A stretch of DNA of 64,000 nucleotides from Accumulibacter phosphatis (GCF_000024165.1 NC_013194.1:4588001-4652000), one strand, 5' to 3'. Numbered from the stretch's first letter, positions 7,999-17,418 are shown. Made by a program: numbers and translations. Notes: generated by a model from the letters alone, not told the origin.

Positions 7999-10236
7999 AT
8001 GCATTTCGATTTCCCGATAATCATCATCGACAAGGACTATCGTTCGGAGAACAGCGGCGGGCTGGGTGTCCGGGCGCTGGCCAAAGCCATCGAGAAAAAG
8101 GGCTTTGACGTCTTCGGAGTCACAAGTTACGGCGACATGACGTCGTTTGCGCAGCAACAGAGCCGCGCATCGGCCTTCATCCTGTCGATCGACGACGAGG
8201 ACTTCCGGGACGGCAAGGGCGAGGGGACGATCGCCGGCCTGCGCGCCTTCGTCAAGGAGATTCGCTGCCGCAACGAGGACATCCCGATCTTCCTGTACGG
8301 CGAGACGCGCACCTCGCGCCACATCCCGAACGATGTGCTGCGCGAGTTGCACGGTTTCATCCACATGTTCGAGGACACCGCCGAATTCATCGGCCGCTAC
8401 GTGATACGCGAAGCCAAGGCCTATCTGGAAACCCTGGCGCCTCCCTTCTTCCGCGCGCTGACGCACTATGCCGAGGATGGCTCGTATTCCTGGCACTGCC
8501 CGGGTCACTCCGGTGGCGTCGCTTTCCTGAAGAGCCCGGTCGGGCGCATGTTCCACCAGTTCTTCGGCGAGAACATGCTGCGCGCGGACGTCTGCAATGC
8601 AGTCGAGGAACTCGGGCAGTTGCTCGACCACACCGGACCGGTGGCCGCCTCGGAGCGCAACGCGGCGCGCATCTTCAATGCCGATCACCTCTTCTTCGTC
8701 ACCAACGGCACGTCGACGTCGAACAAGATCGTCTGGCATTCGACCGTCGCGCCGGGTGACGTGGTCATCGTCGATCGCAACTGCCACAAGTCGGTGCTCC
8801 ACTCGATCATGATGACCGGCGCCATACCGGTGTTCCTGATGCCGACGCGAAACCACTACGGAATCATCGGCCCGATCCCGAAGGAAGAATTCCGCTGGGA
8901 GAACATTCAGAAGAAGATCGCCGCGCACCCGTTCGCCCGCGCGGTGAAGGCAAAACCACGCGTCCTCACCATCACCCAGAGCACCTACGACGGCATTCTT
9001 TACAACGTCGAGGAGATCAAGGAAATGCTCGACGGCGCGATCGATACGCTGCACTTCGACGAGGCCTGGTTGCCGCACGCCGCCTTTCATGACTTTTATG
9101 GCGATTACCACGCCATCGGTGCGGATCGTCCGCGCTGCAAGGACGCCATGATCTTCTCGACGCAGTCGACGCACAAACTGCTGGCCGGCCTGTCGCAGGC
9201 GTCACAGATCCTGGTTCAGGACTCCGAAGGGCGAAAACTCGATCGCGATGTCTTCAACGAGGCTTACCTGATGCATACCTCGACGTCACCGCAATACGCG
9301 ATCATCGCCTCCTGCGACGTCGCCGCAGCGATGATGGAAGCCCCGGGAGGCACGGCGCTGGTCGAGGAGTCGATTGCCGAAGCGCTCAACTTCCGCAGCA
9401 CGATGCGCAAGGTCGACAAGGAGTGGGGCACCGACTGGTGGTTCAAGGTCTGGGGGCCGGACGATCTCTCGGGAGAGACGATCGAAGACCGCGCCGCATG
9501 GATCCTCAAGCCCGGCGAGCGCTGGCACGGCTTTGGCATGCTCGCCGAAGGCTTCAACATGCTCGACCCTATCAAGGCGACGATCATCACCCCGGGGCTC
9601 GATGTCGACGGCGAATTCTCCGACTGGGGAATTCCCGCGGCGATCGTCACCAAGTATCTGGCCGAGCACGGAATCATCGTCGAGAAATGTGGGCTTTATT
9701 CGTTCTTCATCATGTTCACCATCGGCATCACCAAGGGCCGCTGGAATACGATGGTCACCGAACTGCAGCAGTTCAAGGATGGCTACGATCAGAACCTGCC
9801 GCTGTGGAAGGTCATGCCGGAATTCCTCGCGAAGAATCCGCGCTACGAGCGACTGGGGCTCAAGGACCTGTGCAACCAGATCCACGGCATCTATGCCGCC
9901 AACGACGTCGCGCACCTGACCACCCGGATGTATCTCTCCGACATGGAACCGGCGATGAAGCCAACCGACGCCTTTGCCCAGATGGCGCACCGGGAGATCG
10001 ACCGGGTCCCCATCGACGACCTCGAAGGGCGGATCACCAGTACGCTGCTGACCCCCTATCCGCCGGGAATCCCCTTGTTGATTCCTGGTGAGCGCTTCAA
10101 CGCGACGATCGTTCGCTACCTGCAGTTTGCCCGCGATTTCAACGAACGGTTCCCGGGCTTCGAAACCGACGTTCACGGCCTGGTGAAGGCGATCGTCGAC
10201 GGCAAGGCGGTCTACTCCGTGGACTGCGTTCGCTGA
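7999..10236 (+). CDS. Arginine/lysine/ornithine decarboxylase family protein
   Basis: A 745-residue fold-type I PLP decarboxylase of the bacterial Orn/Lys/Arg family. An N-terminal response-regulator-like wing domain (residues 1-130) is followed by the PLP core, with SWHCPGHSGG, FFVTNGTSTSNKI, DRNCHKSVLHS, HFDEAWLPHAAFH (Asp that contacts the pyridine N) and STQSTHKLLAG, in which Lys393 should carry PLP. A C-terminal domain ends the protein. Such enzymes decarboxylate basic amino acids for polyamine synthesis or acid resistance; which amino acid is used cannot be told. The dcd-decarboxylase pair is common in betaproteobacteria. A 160-base gap without an obvious terminator separates it from the convergent CNNM gene. 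Confidence 0.92.
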   Translation: MHFDFPIIIIDKDYRSENSGGLGVRALAKAIEKKGFDVFGVTSYGDMTSFAQQQSRASAFILSIDDEDFRDGKGEGTIAGLRAFVKEIRCRNEDIPIFLYGETRTSRHIPNDVLRELHGFIHMFEDTAEFIGRYVIREAKAYLETLAPPFFRALTHYAEDGSYSWHCPGHSGGVAFLKSPVGRMFHQFFGENMLRADVCNAVEELGQLLDHTGPVAASERNAARIFNADHLFFVTNGTSTSNKIVWHSTVAPGDVVIVDRNCHKSVLHSIMMTGAIPVFLMPTRNHYGIIGPIPKEEFRWENIQKKIAAHPFARAVKAKPRVLTITQSTYDGILYNVEEIKEMLDGAIDTLHFDEAWLPHAAFHDFYGDYHAIGADRPRCKDAMIFSTQSTHKLLAGLSQASQILVQDSEGRKLDRDVFNEAYLMHTSTSPQYAIIASCDVAAAMMEAPGGTALVEESIAEALNFRSTMRKVDKEWGTDWWFKVWGPDDLSGETIEDRAAWILKPGERWHGFGMLAEGFNMLDPIKATIITPGLDVDGEFSDWGIPAAIVTKYLAEHGIIVEKCGLYSFFIMFTIGITKGRWNTMVTELQQFKDGYDQNLPLWKVMPEFLAKNPRYERLGLKDLCNQIHGIYAANDVAHLTTRMYLSDMEPAMKPTDAFAQMAHREIDRVPIDDLEGRITSTLLTPYPPGIPLLIPGERFNATIVRYLQFARDFNERFPGFETDVHGLVKAIVDGKAVYSVDCVR

Positions 10237-10396
10237 CACGGGCGCAATCCACGGTCAACGGAAGGATCCCGGCCGGTTCCTGAAAGCGCCTGATTCCCCG
10301 ACCCCAACGGAAGCGTCTGTTGCAGCACTGCGCCGTTGCCCAAACTCCGCGGCAGTGAAGCTTGGGCGACGCCCCCCGGGCTCCTTCGAGCAACGA

Positions 10397-11839
10397 TCAT
10401 GAGGAGCGTGGCCCGACGTCCGGCGCTGGGCTGGCATCCGGCGCTGAAGAGTTTTCAACCAGGCGGATGACCCCGTCCTCGCCGACTGCCGTGTCTTCAA
10501 ACCTCAGCAGGGTGATCCGGTGATTGTCCATCTCGAGCACCGTCAGTTGGCCACCTTCCAGTTTCACCGTGTCCCCGACTTTCGGGACGCTGCCGAGCTT
10601 TTTGTAGAACAATCCGGCGAGGGTGACGTAGTCGTCGTCGGTCGGGAAGGGGAAGTCGATCAGCGTTTCGAGATCGGAGACGCGCATCGAGGCGTCGATC
10701 TCGTACTGGCTGCCGACCAGTTTCTTGACACGCCGCGCCTGGCGCGTGAACTCGTCCTCGTATTCGCCGACGATCTCCTCGAGGATGTCCTCGAGCGTGA
10801 TTATTCCTTCGGTACCGCCGTACTCGTCGATGACGATCGCCATCTGTTGCCGGGTATGCTTGAATTCCTTGAGCAGGTCGCTCAGCGACTTGCTGTTCGG
10901 GACGATGAACGGCGCCTGTGCGAACTCGCCAACGGGGCGCCGGCTCACCTCTTCGAGCGTCTGGCCGCTGCTTTCCGCCATCACGGTCAGCAACTCCTTG
11001 ATCGCGACGACCCCGGTGATGCGGTCGAGGCTCTTGTCACAGACCGGAAAGCGGGCATGCGGCACGTCGCGGAAGACCCGTAGCGCATCGGCCAGCGTGT
11101 CTTCCTGAGTCAGGGCTCGGATACGCGTCCGCGGGACCATTGCCTCGCGCACCGTGTGCTCATCGAGTTTGAACACCCCCCGAATCATCTGTGTTTCCTC
11201 GGGGTCCAGCGTGCCGTCCTTCTCGCTCGCCGAGAGGATCATGCGGATTTCCTCGACCGACATGGTGAAGTGGCTTTCCCCATGGCCTCGCAGATCCTTT
11301 TGCCCGAAGATCCAGAGCAGACCGTTCGAAGACAGCTTCATGATGTAGATCAATGGCTTGAACGTGAGGTACATGAAGTTGATGATCCAGCCGACGGCCA
11401 TGCTCAACTGCTCGGCCTTGTGGAAGGCGAGAACCTTGGGCGCCAGTTCGCCGGCCACCACATGCAGGAAGGAAATGACGATGAAGGCGAAGACGTAGGA
11501 CACGGTATGCGCTGTCTTGAGCAGGGCCGCGCTGTCGCCGAACATCGAAAAAATCGTGACGAAGGTCGGATCGGTCAGTGTGCTGATCGTCTCCATGCCG
11601 ACGGCACCGAGACCGAGGGAGACCAGCGTGATGCCCACCTGGGTCACCGAGTAGAAGCGCTCCGGCTCGTTGTGCAGCATCTCCACGCGCGCCGCCCGCT
11701 TGTCGCCCTCCTCCGCCAATTGCCTGATCCGACTGCGCCGGGCCGATGAGATGGCGATCTCCGAGCCGACGAAAAAGGCATTGCCGGCCACGAAAACCAG
11801 GATCAGGACCAGGTTCATGTAAAGACTCATTTGTTCCAT
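10397..11839 (-). CDS. Hemolysin-C/CNNM-type membrane protein with CBS pair and CorC-HlyC domain
   Basis: A 480-residue integral membrane protein. An N-terminal DUF21/CNNM domain (about 1-200) has several transmembrane helices (MNLVLILVFVAGNAFFVGSEIA; VSYVFAFIVISFLHVVAGELAPK). A tandem CBS pair (about 215-345, PRTRIRALTQEDTLADAL and IVIDEYGGTEGIITLEDILEEIVGE) and a C-terminal CorC/HlyC domain (DDDYVTLAGLFYKKLGSVPK) follow. The family is linked to Mg2+/Co2+ transport or efflux and possibly to membrane integrity; the hemolysin name is historical. GGAGGAG lies 9 bases before the ATG and supports this start. It is divergent from the hisG cluster with about 310 bases between the starts. Confidence 0.92.
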   Translation of the reverse strand: MEQMSLYMNLVLILVFVAGNAFFVGSEIAISSARRSRIRQLAEEGDKRAARVEMLHNEPERFYSVTQVGITLVSLGLGAVGMETISTLTDPTFVTIFSMFGDSAALLKTAHTVSYVFAFIVISFLHVVAGELAPKVLAFHKAEQLSMAVGWIINFMYLTFKPLIYIMKLSSNGLLWIFGQKDLRGHGESHFTMSVEEIRMILSASEKDGTLDPEETQMIRGVFKLDEHTVREAMVPRTRIRALTQEDTLADALRVFRDVPHARFPVCDKSLDRITGVVAIKELLTVMAESSGQTLEEVSRRPVGEFAQAPFIVPNSKSLSDLLKEFKHTRQQMAIVIDEYGGTEGIITLEDILEEIVGEYEDEFTRQARRVKKLVGSQYEIDASMRVSDLETLIDFPFPTDDDYVTLAGLFYKKLGSVPKVGDTVKLEGGQLTVLEMDNHRITLLRFEDTAVGEDGVIRLVENSSAPDASPAPDVGPRSS

Positions 11840-12149
11840 TTTTCAGTACTCCTCCGGTGTCTTCGGCGACTGCAAGAGCATGGGTGCTGCTCGGTTTCAC
11901 CGCGTGCGAACGACTGGACGCCCCCCGACGTGGCCCAGCACTCAGCATACTTCTTGCTTTTCTACGAGGTTTGGACTCCGTTTGCGCCGTTGCGCGCGAA
12001 TCATACGCCATTTATGCCCAAACTCTAGGGCCTCGGACAACCGTTCGCTAGCCACCAGCACCAGCCACCGGCTGCTGCCACCGCTGCGCCGGCAGCCCCG
12101 CCGACGGCATTGCGGTAGAATGCCGGCTTTGCCACGCAGGAAAAGCGCC
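11840..12149. other. Divergent intergenic region before hisG
   Basis: About 310 bases separate the CNNM and hisG starts. Frames crossing it are arginine-rich and not gene-like. It must hold both promoters. A TAGAAT hexamer at 12116-12121 is suitably placed for a hisG transcript beginning near 12128, but no convincing -35 partner is visible. No leader peptide with a histidine run and no T-box-like structure was seen. Confidence 0.4.
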
Positions 12150-12794
12150 GTGAACGGCATCACCATCGCTCTCTCGAAGGGCCGGATTTTCGAGGAAACC
12201 ATGCCGCTGCTGGCGGCAGCGGGAATCACGCCGCTCGAAGATCCCGAGACCTCGCGGCGGCTGATCATCCCGACCAACCGTGACGATGTGCGTGTCGTCA
12301 TCGTCCGCGCCACCGACGCACCGACCTACGTCCAATATGGCGCCGCCGATCTCGGCGTCGCCGGCAAGGACATTCTGCTCGAACATGGCAGCGACGGCCT
12401 CTACCAGCCGATCGACCTGAACATCGCCAAGTGCCGGATGATGGTCGCCGTCCCTGCCGGTTTCGACTACGCCCACGCCGTACGCCAGGGTGCACGCCTG
12501 AAGATTGCCAGCAAGTACGTCAATATCGCGCGCGAACACTTCGCCGCCAAGGGGGTGCATGTCGACCTGATCAAGCTCTATGGCTCGATGGAACTGGCGC
12601 CGCTGGCCGGTCTCGCTGACGCGATCGTCGATCTGGTGTCCACCGGCAGCACGCTGAAAGCCAACAACCTGATCGCCGTCGAGCACATCATGGACATCTC
12701 CTCGCGCCTGATCGTCAATCAGGCGGCGCTGAAACTGAAACGCGAGCTTCTCGTGCCGATTCTCGACGCCATTGCCGGCGTGGTGGAGCGATGA
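12150..12794 (+). CDS. hisG: ATP phosphoribosyltransferase, short form
   Basis: A 214-residue HisG catalysing the first step of histidine synthesis, ATP + PRPP to phosphoribosyl-ATP. It opens ITIALSKGRIFEE, contains AADLGVAGKDILLEHG, and ends the PRPP site with the ADAIVDLVSTGSTLKANNL signature. The length and lack of the C-terminal ACT-like regulatory domain mark the short form, which in studied bacteria needs HisZ for activity; no hisZ lies in the window. I chose GTG 12150 (AGGAAAA about 6 bases upstream). An in-frame ATG at 12120 overlaps the candidate -10 box and is less likely. It overlaps hisD by 4 bases. Confidence 0.95.
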   Translation: MNGITIALSKGRIFEETMPLLAAAGITPLEDPETSRRLIIPTNRDDVRVVIVRATDAPTYVQYGAADLGVAGKDILLEHGSDGLYQPIDLNIAKCRMMVAVPAGFDYAHAVRQGARLKIASKYVNIAREHFAAKGVHVDLIKLYGSMELAPLAGLADAIVDLVSTGSTLKANNLIAVEHIMDISSRLIVNQAALKLKRELLVPILDAIAGVVER

Positions 12795-14104
12795 TCAACA
12801 TCAAGCGCCTGACCACGAGCGACGCCGATTTCGGCGCGCGCCTCGATGCCCTGCTGGCCTTCGAGTCTGCGCAGGACGCATCCGTCGAACAGACGGTCGC
12901 CGCCATCCTGGCGGACGTGAAGACACGCGGCGACGCCGCACTCATCGAGTACACCAGGCGTTTCGACGGCCTGCGTGCGACTTCGATGGCCGAACTGGAA
13001 CTCTCGCAGAACGAACTGCAGGCGGCACTCGCCGGTCTGCCGGCAGACCAGCGGCAGGCACTCGAAGCCGCCGCCGAACGCGTGCGCAGCTACCACGAAC
13101 GGCAAACGCTGGAGAGCTGGCAATATGTGGATGACGGTGCAGACGCGTGTGGGACGCTGCTTGGCCAGAAAGTGACGCCGCTCGACCGCGTCGGCCTCTA
13201 TGTGCCCGGTGGCAAGGCGTCTTACCCGTCGTCGGTGCTGATGAACGCGATTCCTGCGCGCGTCGCCGGCGTCGCCGAACTGATCATGGTCGTGCCGACA
13301 CCGGCCGGCGAGCACAACCCGCTGGTCCTCGCCGCTGCCGCGCTCGCCGGCGTCGATCGCGTGTTTACCATCGGCGGAGCACAGGCGGTCGCGGCGCTGG
13401 CCTACGGCACGCAGACGGTTCCCCAGGTGGACAAGATTGTTGGTCCGGGCAACGCCTACGTTGCCGCCGCCAAGCGCCGCGTCTTCGGCGTCGTCGGCAT
13501 CGACATGGTCGCCGGCCCGTCGGAGATCCTCGTCATCTGCGACGGCCATACCGAGCCCGACTGGGTGGCCATGGATCTGTTCTCGCAGGCCGAGCACGAC
13601 GAACTCGCGCAGTCTATCCTGATCTGTCCGGACGCTGTCTATATCGAGCGCGTCGCCGCATCCCTGGAGAAACTGTTGCCGACGATGCCGCGCCAGCAGG
13701 TGATTCGTGCCGCGCTGGAGAACCGCGGCGCGCTGATCGAGGTGCGCGACCTCGACGAAGCGTGCCGCATCGCCAACCGCATCGCCCCCGAACACCTCGA
13801 GCTGTCGCTGGCCGATGCCGACGCCTGGGTAGCGAAAATCCGCCACGCTGGCGCGATCTTCATCGGCCGCTATACCTCGGAGTCGCTCGGCGACTACTGC
13901 GCCGGGCCCAACCACGTCCTGCCGACCTCTGGCAGCGCCCGCTTCTCGTCACCGCTCGGGGTCTATGACTTCCAGAAACGGACCAGCCTGATCCGCGTCT
14001 CGCCGGCGGGTTCCCGGATCCTCGGCCGCATCGCGGCGACGCTGGCGCATGGCGAGGGCCTGCCGGCACACGCCCGCTCGGCCGAGTATCGCGTCGACGG
14101 CTGA
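12791..14104 (+). CDS. hisD: Histidinol dehydrogenase
   Basis: A 437-residue Zn-dependent enzyme that performs the last two oxidations of L-histidinol to L-histidine with NAD. Family blocks are VGLYVPGGKASYPSSVLMN, TIGGAQAVAALAYGT, DKIVGPGNAYVAAAKRRVFG, DMVAGPSEILVI, SQAEHDELAQS and APEHLELSL. The ATG overlaps the hisG stop (ATGA, 4 bases), indicating translational coupling. It ends 23 bases before the convergent stop of hisC, so downstream his transcription must read antisense through hisC or use a separate promoter. Confidence 0.97.
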   Translation: MINIKRLTTSDADFGARLDALLAFESAQDASVEQTVAAILADVKTRGDAALIEYTRRFDGLRATSMAELELSQNELQAALAGLPADQRQALEAAAERVRSYHERQTLESWQYVDDGADACGTLLGQKVTPLDRVGLYVPGGKASYPSSVLMNAIPARVAGVAELIMVVPTPAGEHNPLVLAAAALAGVDRVFTIGGAQAVAALAYGTQTVPQVDKIVGPGNAYVAAAKRRVFGVVGIDMVAGPSEILVICDGHTEPDWVAMDLFSQAEHDELAQSILICPDAVYIERVAASLEKLLPTMPRQQVIRAALENRGALIEVRDLDEACRIANRIAPEHLELSLADADAWVAKIRHAGAIFIGRYTSESLGDYCAGPNHVLPTSGSARFSSPLGVYDFQKRTSLIRVSPAGSRILGRIAATLAHGEGLPAHARSAEYRVDG

Positions 14105-14127
14105 AGCCTGAAACCTGCACTCGCCGA

Positions 14128-15216
14128 TCAGTTCAGGATCTCGCGCAACGCCACGATCAGGAGTTCGCATTGCGCATCGGTGCCGATGGTGATGCGCAAG
14201 TGCTGGTCGATGCGCGGCAGCCGGAAATGGCGAACGATGATGCCGCGCTGACGCAGAGCGGCGGCGAGGTCGCCGGCGTCACGCTGCGGATGACGAACGA
14301 AGATGAAGTTGGCGGCCGACGGCAGAACCTCGAAAGCGAGCGACCGCAGCGCCAGACACAGCGTCTCGCGACTGTGTATCACCGCCTGCCGCGTCGTTTC
14401 GAAATGTCTTTCGTCAGCCAGAGCGGCGACGGCGCCGGCGATTGCCAGGCGGTCGAGGGGATATGAGTTGAAGCTGTTCTTGACACGCTCGAGCGCCTCG
14501 ATCAGGTCAGGGTGGCCAACCGCGTAGCCGACACGCAAGCCGGCCAGCGAACGCGACTTGGACAGTGTGTGCACCACCAGCAGGTTCGGATGGCGATTGA
14601 CCAGCGCTATCGCCGAGTCGGTGCCAAAGTCGCCACCGAAGTCTATGTAGGCCTCATCGACGACGACGACCGACTGGCTATGCACGGCGAGCAGGCGCTC
14701 GATCGACGCGAGGGGCAACAGACAACCGGTGGGCGCATTCGGATTCGCGAAGATGATGCCGCCGTTCGCGCCGGCGTAGTCGTCGACCTGGAGCGCGAAA
14801 TTCTCGTCGAGCGGCACCGCCGTCCAGGCGACGTCGTACAAACCACAATAGACCGGGTAGAAGCTGTACGTGATGTCGGGAAAGAGAATCGGCAGTTCGT
14901 GCCTGAGCAGGGCGATGAAGACGTGCGCCAGCACCTCGTCGGAACCGTTGCCGACGAAAACCTGCTGCGGCGTGATGCCGAACCCGGCGAAGCGCGCAGC
15001 AATCGCCTCCTTGAGGCGGTCGGCATTCGGATCCGGGTAAAGCCGCAGCGCCTGGCCACCGTTCGCCAGTTCATCGGCAATCGCCGCGACGACCCGCGGT
15101 GACGGTGGATAAGGATTTTCGTTGGTGTTGAGTTTCACCAGATTCGGCAGCTTCGGCTGTTCGCCAGGGACATAAGGCGTCAGGCGGTGGACGAGGGAAC
15201 TCCAGTATCGGCTCAT
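14128..15216 (-). CDS. hisC: Histidinol-phosphate aminotransferase (opposite strand to the his cluster)
   Basis: A 362-residue fold-type I aminotransferase that makes histidinol phosphate from imidazole-acetol phosphate. It shows KLNTNENPYPPSP, FVGNGSDEVLAHVF, IIFANPNAPTGC, VVVDEAYIDFGG and the PLP-lysine block HTLSKSRSLAGLRVGYA, and ends with an arginine-containing substrate loop (RITIGT). The start is ATG 15216, which gives the standard length; upstream in-frame codons to 15612 are antisense to hisB. hisC lies exactly between hisD and hisB, where it would normally be, but is inverted. Its start is 142 bases from the divergent hisB start. The Shine-Dalgarno is weak. Confidence 0.95.
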   Translation of the reverse strand: MSRYWSSLVHRLTPYVPGEQPKLPNLVKLNTNENPYPPSPRVVAAIADELANGGQALRLYPDPNADRLKEAIAARFAGFGITPQQVFVGNGSDEVLAHVFIALLRHELPILFPDITYSFYPVYCGLYDVAWTAVPLDENFALQVDDYAGANGGIIFANPNAPTGCLLPLASIERLLAVHSQSVVVVDEAYIDFGGDFGTDSAIALVNRHPNLLVVHTLSKSRSLAGLRVGYAVGHPDLIEALERVKNSFNSYPLDRLAIAGAVAALADERHFETTRQAVIHSRETLCLALRSLAFEVLPSAANFIFVRHPQRDAGDLAAALRQRGIIVRHFRLPRIDQHLRITIGTDAQCELLIVALREILN

Positions 15217-15358
15217 GAAAGGCGGCTCAGGTGGGGTGCACGGGAAGCACGAGATGGTATCATGCGCGTTCGTCGGCCCGCGCGCTGCTGCCCCCGTCAT
15301 CACAGCCCCCGGCCGAAGCTTTTCCAGACCCGACACGCCACCCTGCGATGGACTCTCG

Positions 15359-15946
15359 ATGCGGCAAGCAGAAGTTTCCAGGAACACGCTAGAAACCCGG
15401 ATCACCGTTCGTCTCGATGTCGATGGCAGCGGTCGGTGCCGTCTTGCCACCGGCGTACCCTTCCTCGACCACATGCTGGAACAGGTTGCACGGCACGGAC
15501 TGATCGACCTGGACGTCGAAGCCAGCGGTGACCTGCACATCGACGCGCACCACACGGTGGAAGACATCGGCATCACCCTTGGGCAGGCACTGGCACGCGC
15601 ACTCGGCGACAAGCAGGGACTGCGTCGCTACGGGCACGCCTATGTGCCTCTCGACGAGGCCTTGTCGCGTGTGGTCGTGGACCTCTCGGGGCGGCCAGGC
15701 CTCGACTTTCATGTCAATTTCACGCGCGCGATGATCGGTGCCTTCGATGTCGACCTGGTGCACGAGTTCTTCCAGGGTCTTGTCAATCACGCGCTGTTGA
15801 CCCTGCACATCGACAATCTGCGCGGCGACAACGCCCACCACCAGGCGGAGACGGTGTTCAAGGCTTTCGGTCGCGCCCTGCGCATGGCGGTGGAGCCGGA
15901 TGCACGCGCCGCCGGCAGCATCCCATCGACCAAGGGCTCTCTCTGA
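15359..15946 (+). CDS. hisB: Imidazoleglycerol-phosphate dehydratase
   Basis: A 195-residue single-domain HisB (no phosphatase domain) that dehydrates imidazole glycerol phosphate. Metal-binding motifs DAHHTVEDIGI and NAHHQAETVFK are intact, and FLDHMLEQVARHG and the C-terminal STKGSL match the family. ATG 15359 gives the usual length. A TATCAT hexamer at 15258-15263, in the gap shared with divergent hisC, could serve a promoter here. If hisC blocks read-through from hisGD, that promoter would drive hisBHAFIE. Confidence 0.96.
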   Translation: MRQAEVSRNTLETRITVRLDVDGSGRCRLATGVPFLDHMLEQVARHGLIDLDVEASGDLHIDAHHTVEDIGITLGQALARALGDKQGLRRYGHAYVPLDEALSRVVVDLSGRPGLDFHVNFTRAMIGAFDVDLVHEFFQGLVNHALLTLHIDNLRGDNAHHQAETVFKAFGRALRMAVEPDARAAGSIPSTKGSL

Positions 15947-16605
15947 TGTCGACAAGCGGGGCGGCGAACGCGGCTATCGTCGTCGTCGATTACGGCATGG
16001 GCAACCTGCGTTCCGTCTGGCAGGCGCTCGTGCGTGTAGCCCCTGACCGCCAGGTACTTGTCTCGGCCGATCCGGCCGTGGTCGCCAGTGCAGAACGAGT
16101 CGTCTTCCCGGGCCAGGGGGCGATGCCCGACTGCATGCACGAGATCGAGGCGCGCGGCCTGCGCGCAGCCGTCCTCGAAGCGGCGAGAAACAAGCCATTC
16201 CTCGGCATCTGCATCGGCCAGCAAATGCTCTTCGAGCACAGCGAAGAGGGCGATGTGACCGGGCTGGGAGTGATCGAGGGTGATGTCCGCCGCTTCCCGG
16301 CGGCACGGATGGTCGACGACGCCGGAAACCGGCTCAAGGTGCCGCACATGGGCTGGAACGAGGTGCGGCAAACACGCGGGCACCCCTTGTGGAAGGGCAT
16401 AGCCGACGGCAGCCGCTTCTATTTCGTGCACAGCTATTTCGTCGCCCCGGTCGACGCATCCTGCGTCGTCGGCACGACGGATTATGGCCTCCCCTTTACC
16501 AGTGCGGTGGCGCGGGATAATATCTTCGCCATTCAGTGCCACCCGGAGAAAAGCGCCCTGGCCGGGCTTGCCATGCTGGGCAACTTTGTCGCCTGGAAAC
16601 CGTGA
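15946..16605 (+). CDS. hisH: Imidazole glycerol phosphate synthase, glutamine amidotransferase subunit
   Basis: A 219-residue class I glutaminase that supplies ammonia to HisF. YGMGNLRSVWQAL is the N-terminal signature, FLGICIGQQMLFE carries the nucleophilic Cys (the family usually has GICLGMQ), and the catalytic His and Glu are in QCHPEKS. The ATG shares one base with the hisB stop. Length is normal. The preceding and following genes complete the HisHF channelling complex. Confidence 0.95.
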   Translation: MSTSGAANAAIVVVDYGMGNLRSVWQALVRVAPDRQVLVSADPAVVASAERVVFPGQGAMPDCMHEIEARGLRAAVLEAARNKPFLGICIGQQMLFEHSEEGDVTGLGVIEGDVRRFPAARMVDDAGNRLKVPHMGWNEVRQTRGHPLWKGIADGSRFYFVHSYFVAPVDASCVVGTTDYGLPFTSAVARDNIFAIQCHPEKSALAGLAMLGNFVAWKP

Positions 16606-16620
16606 TCGACCACCCGAGTC

Positions 16621-16646
16621 CTGATCGTTTCATTCTGATCGTTTCA
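16621..16646 (+). repeat. Two direct copies of a 12-base word before hisA
   Basis: CTGATCGTTTCA occurs at 16621-16632 and again at 16635-16646, in the short hisH-hisA gap. It is probably a small tandem duplication; no function is suggested. Confidence 0.6.
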
Positions 16647-16674
16647 ATTTCTCACTTCTGCCTTCGCCTCCAAC

Positions 16675-17418
16675 ATGCTGATCATTCCCGCGATTGACCT
16701 GAAACAGGGACAGTGCGTCCGCCTCAAACAGGGTCTCATGGACCAGGTAACCATCTTCTCCAGTTCGCCCGGAGAGCAGGCGAGCCACTGGCTGGCGCAG
16801 GGAGCGCGCCGCCTGCATGTGGTCGATCTCGACGGCGCCTTTGCCGGCAAGCCGAAGAACGAGCGGGCGATCAAGGAGATCGTGCAGGCCGTCGGCGACG
16901 ACATTCCGGTGCAGCTCGGCGGCGGCATCCGCGACCTGGACACGATCGAACGCTGTCTCGACGACGGCGTCAGTTACGTGATCATCGGTACGGCGGCAGT
17001 CAAGAATCCCGGTTTCCTGCACGACGCCTGCGGCGCTTTTCCCGGCCACATCATCGTCGGCCTCGATGCCCGGGACGGCAAGGTGGCCGTCGACGGCTGG
17101 TCGAAGATGACCGGGCACGACGTTGTCGACCTGGCCAGGAAGTACGAGGACTACGGGGTCGAAGCCATCGTGTATACCGACATCGGGCGCGACGGGATGC
17201 TCTCGGGGATCAACATCGAGGCCACGGTGAAGCTTGCCCAAGCGCTTCTGATTCCGGTGATTGCCAGCGGCGGCCTGTCGAGTCTCGATGACATCCGGCA
17301 CCTTTGCGCCGTCGAACAGGAGGGCATCAGCGCGGCGATCGCCGGCCGTGCGATCTACGATGGCTCGCTCGACTTTGCGCTGGCGCAGGCCGAGGCCGAC
17401 CGTGCAACGCAGCGATGA
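16675..17418 (+). CDS. hisA: Phosphoribosylformimino-5-aminoimidazole carboxamide ribotide isomerase
   Basis: A 247-residue TIM-barrel isomerase of the fourth step of histidine synthesis (ProFAR to PRFAR). It has MLIIPAIDLKQGQCVRL with the catalytic Asp8, VVDLDGAFAGKPKN, VQLGGGIRDLDTIE, YTDIGRDGMLSG with the second catalytic Asp, and ASGGLSSLDDI. The two phosphate-binding half-barrel glycine motifs are intact. It is 69 bases downstream of hisH, the gap that holds a 12-base direct duplication. Confidence 0.97.
   Translation: MLIIPAIDLKQGQCVRLKQGLMDQVTIFSSSPGEQASHWLAQGARRLHVVDLDGAFAGKPKNERAIKEIVQAVGDDIPVQLGGGIRDLDTIERCLDDGVSYVIIGTAAVKNPGFLHDACGAFPGHIIVGLDARDGKVAVDGWSKMTGHDVVDLARKYEDYGVEAIVYTDIGRDGMLSGINIEATVKLAQALLIPVIASGGLSSLDDIRHLCAVEQEGISAAIAGRAIYDGSLDFALAQAEADRATQR

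Noticed and set aside
7849..9174. 441-codon minus-strand frame over the decarboxylase
   Set aside because: Antisense to a strongly conserved PLP enzyme; Val/Asp/Arg-rich shadow composition.
12719..13915. 398-codon minus-strand frame across hisD
   Set aside because: Antisense shadow of a well-conserved gene in GC-rich DNA; no recognisable domain.
16621..16646. Start of a repeat array (CRISPR-like)
   Set aside because: Only two 12-base copies two bases apart; no spacers and no cas genes.
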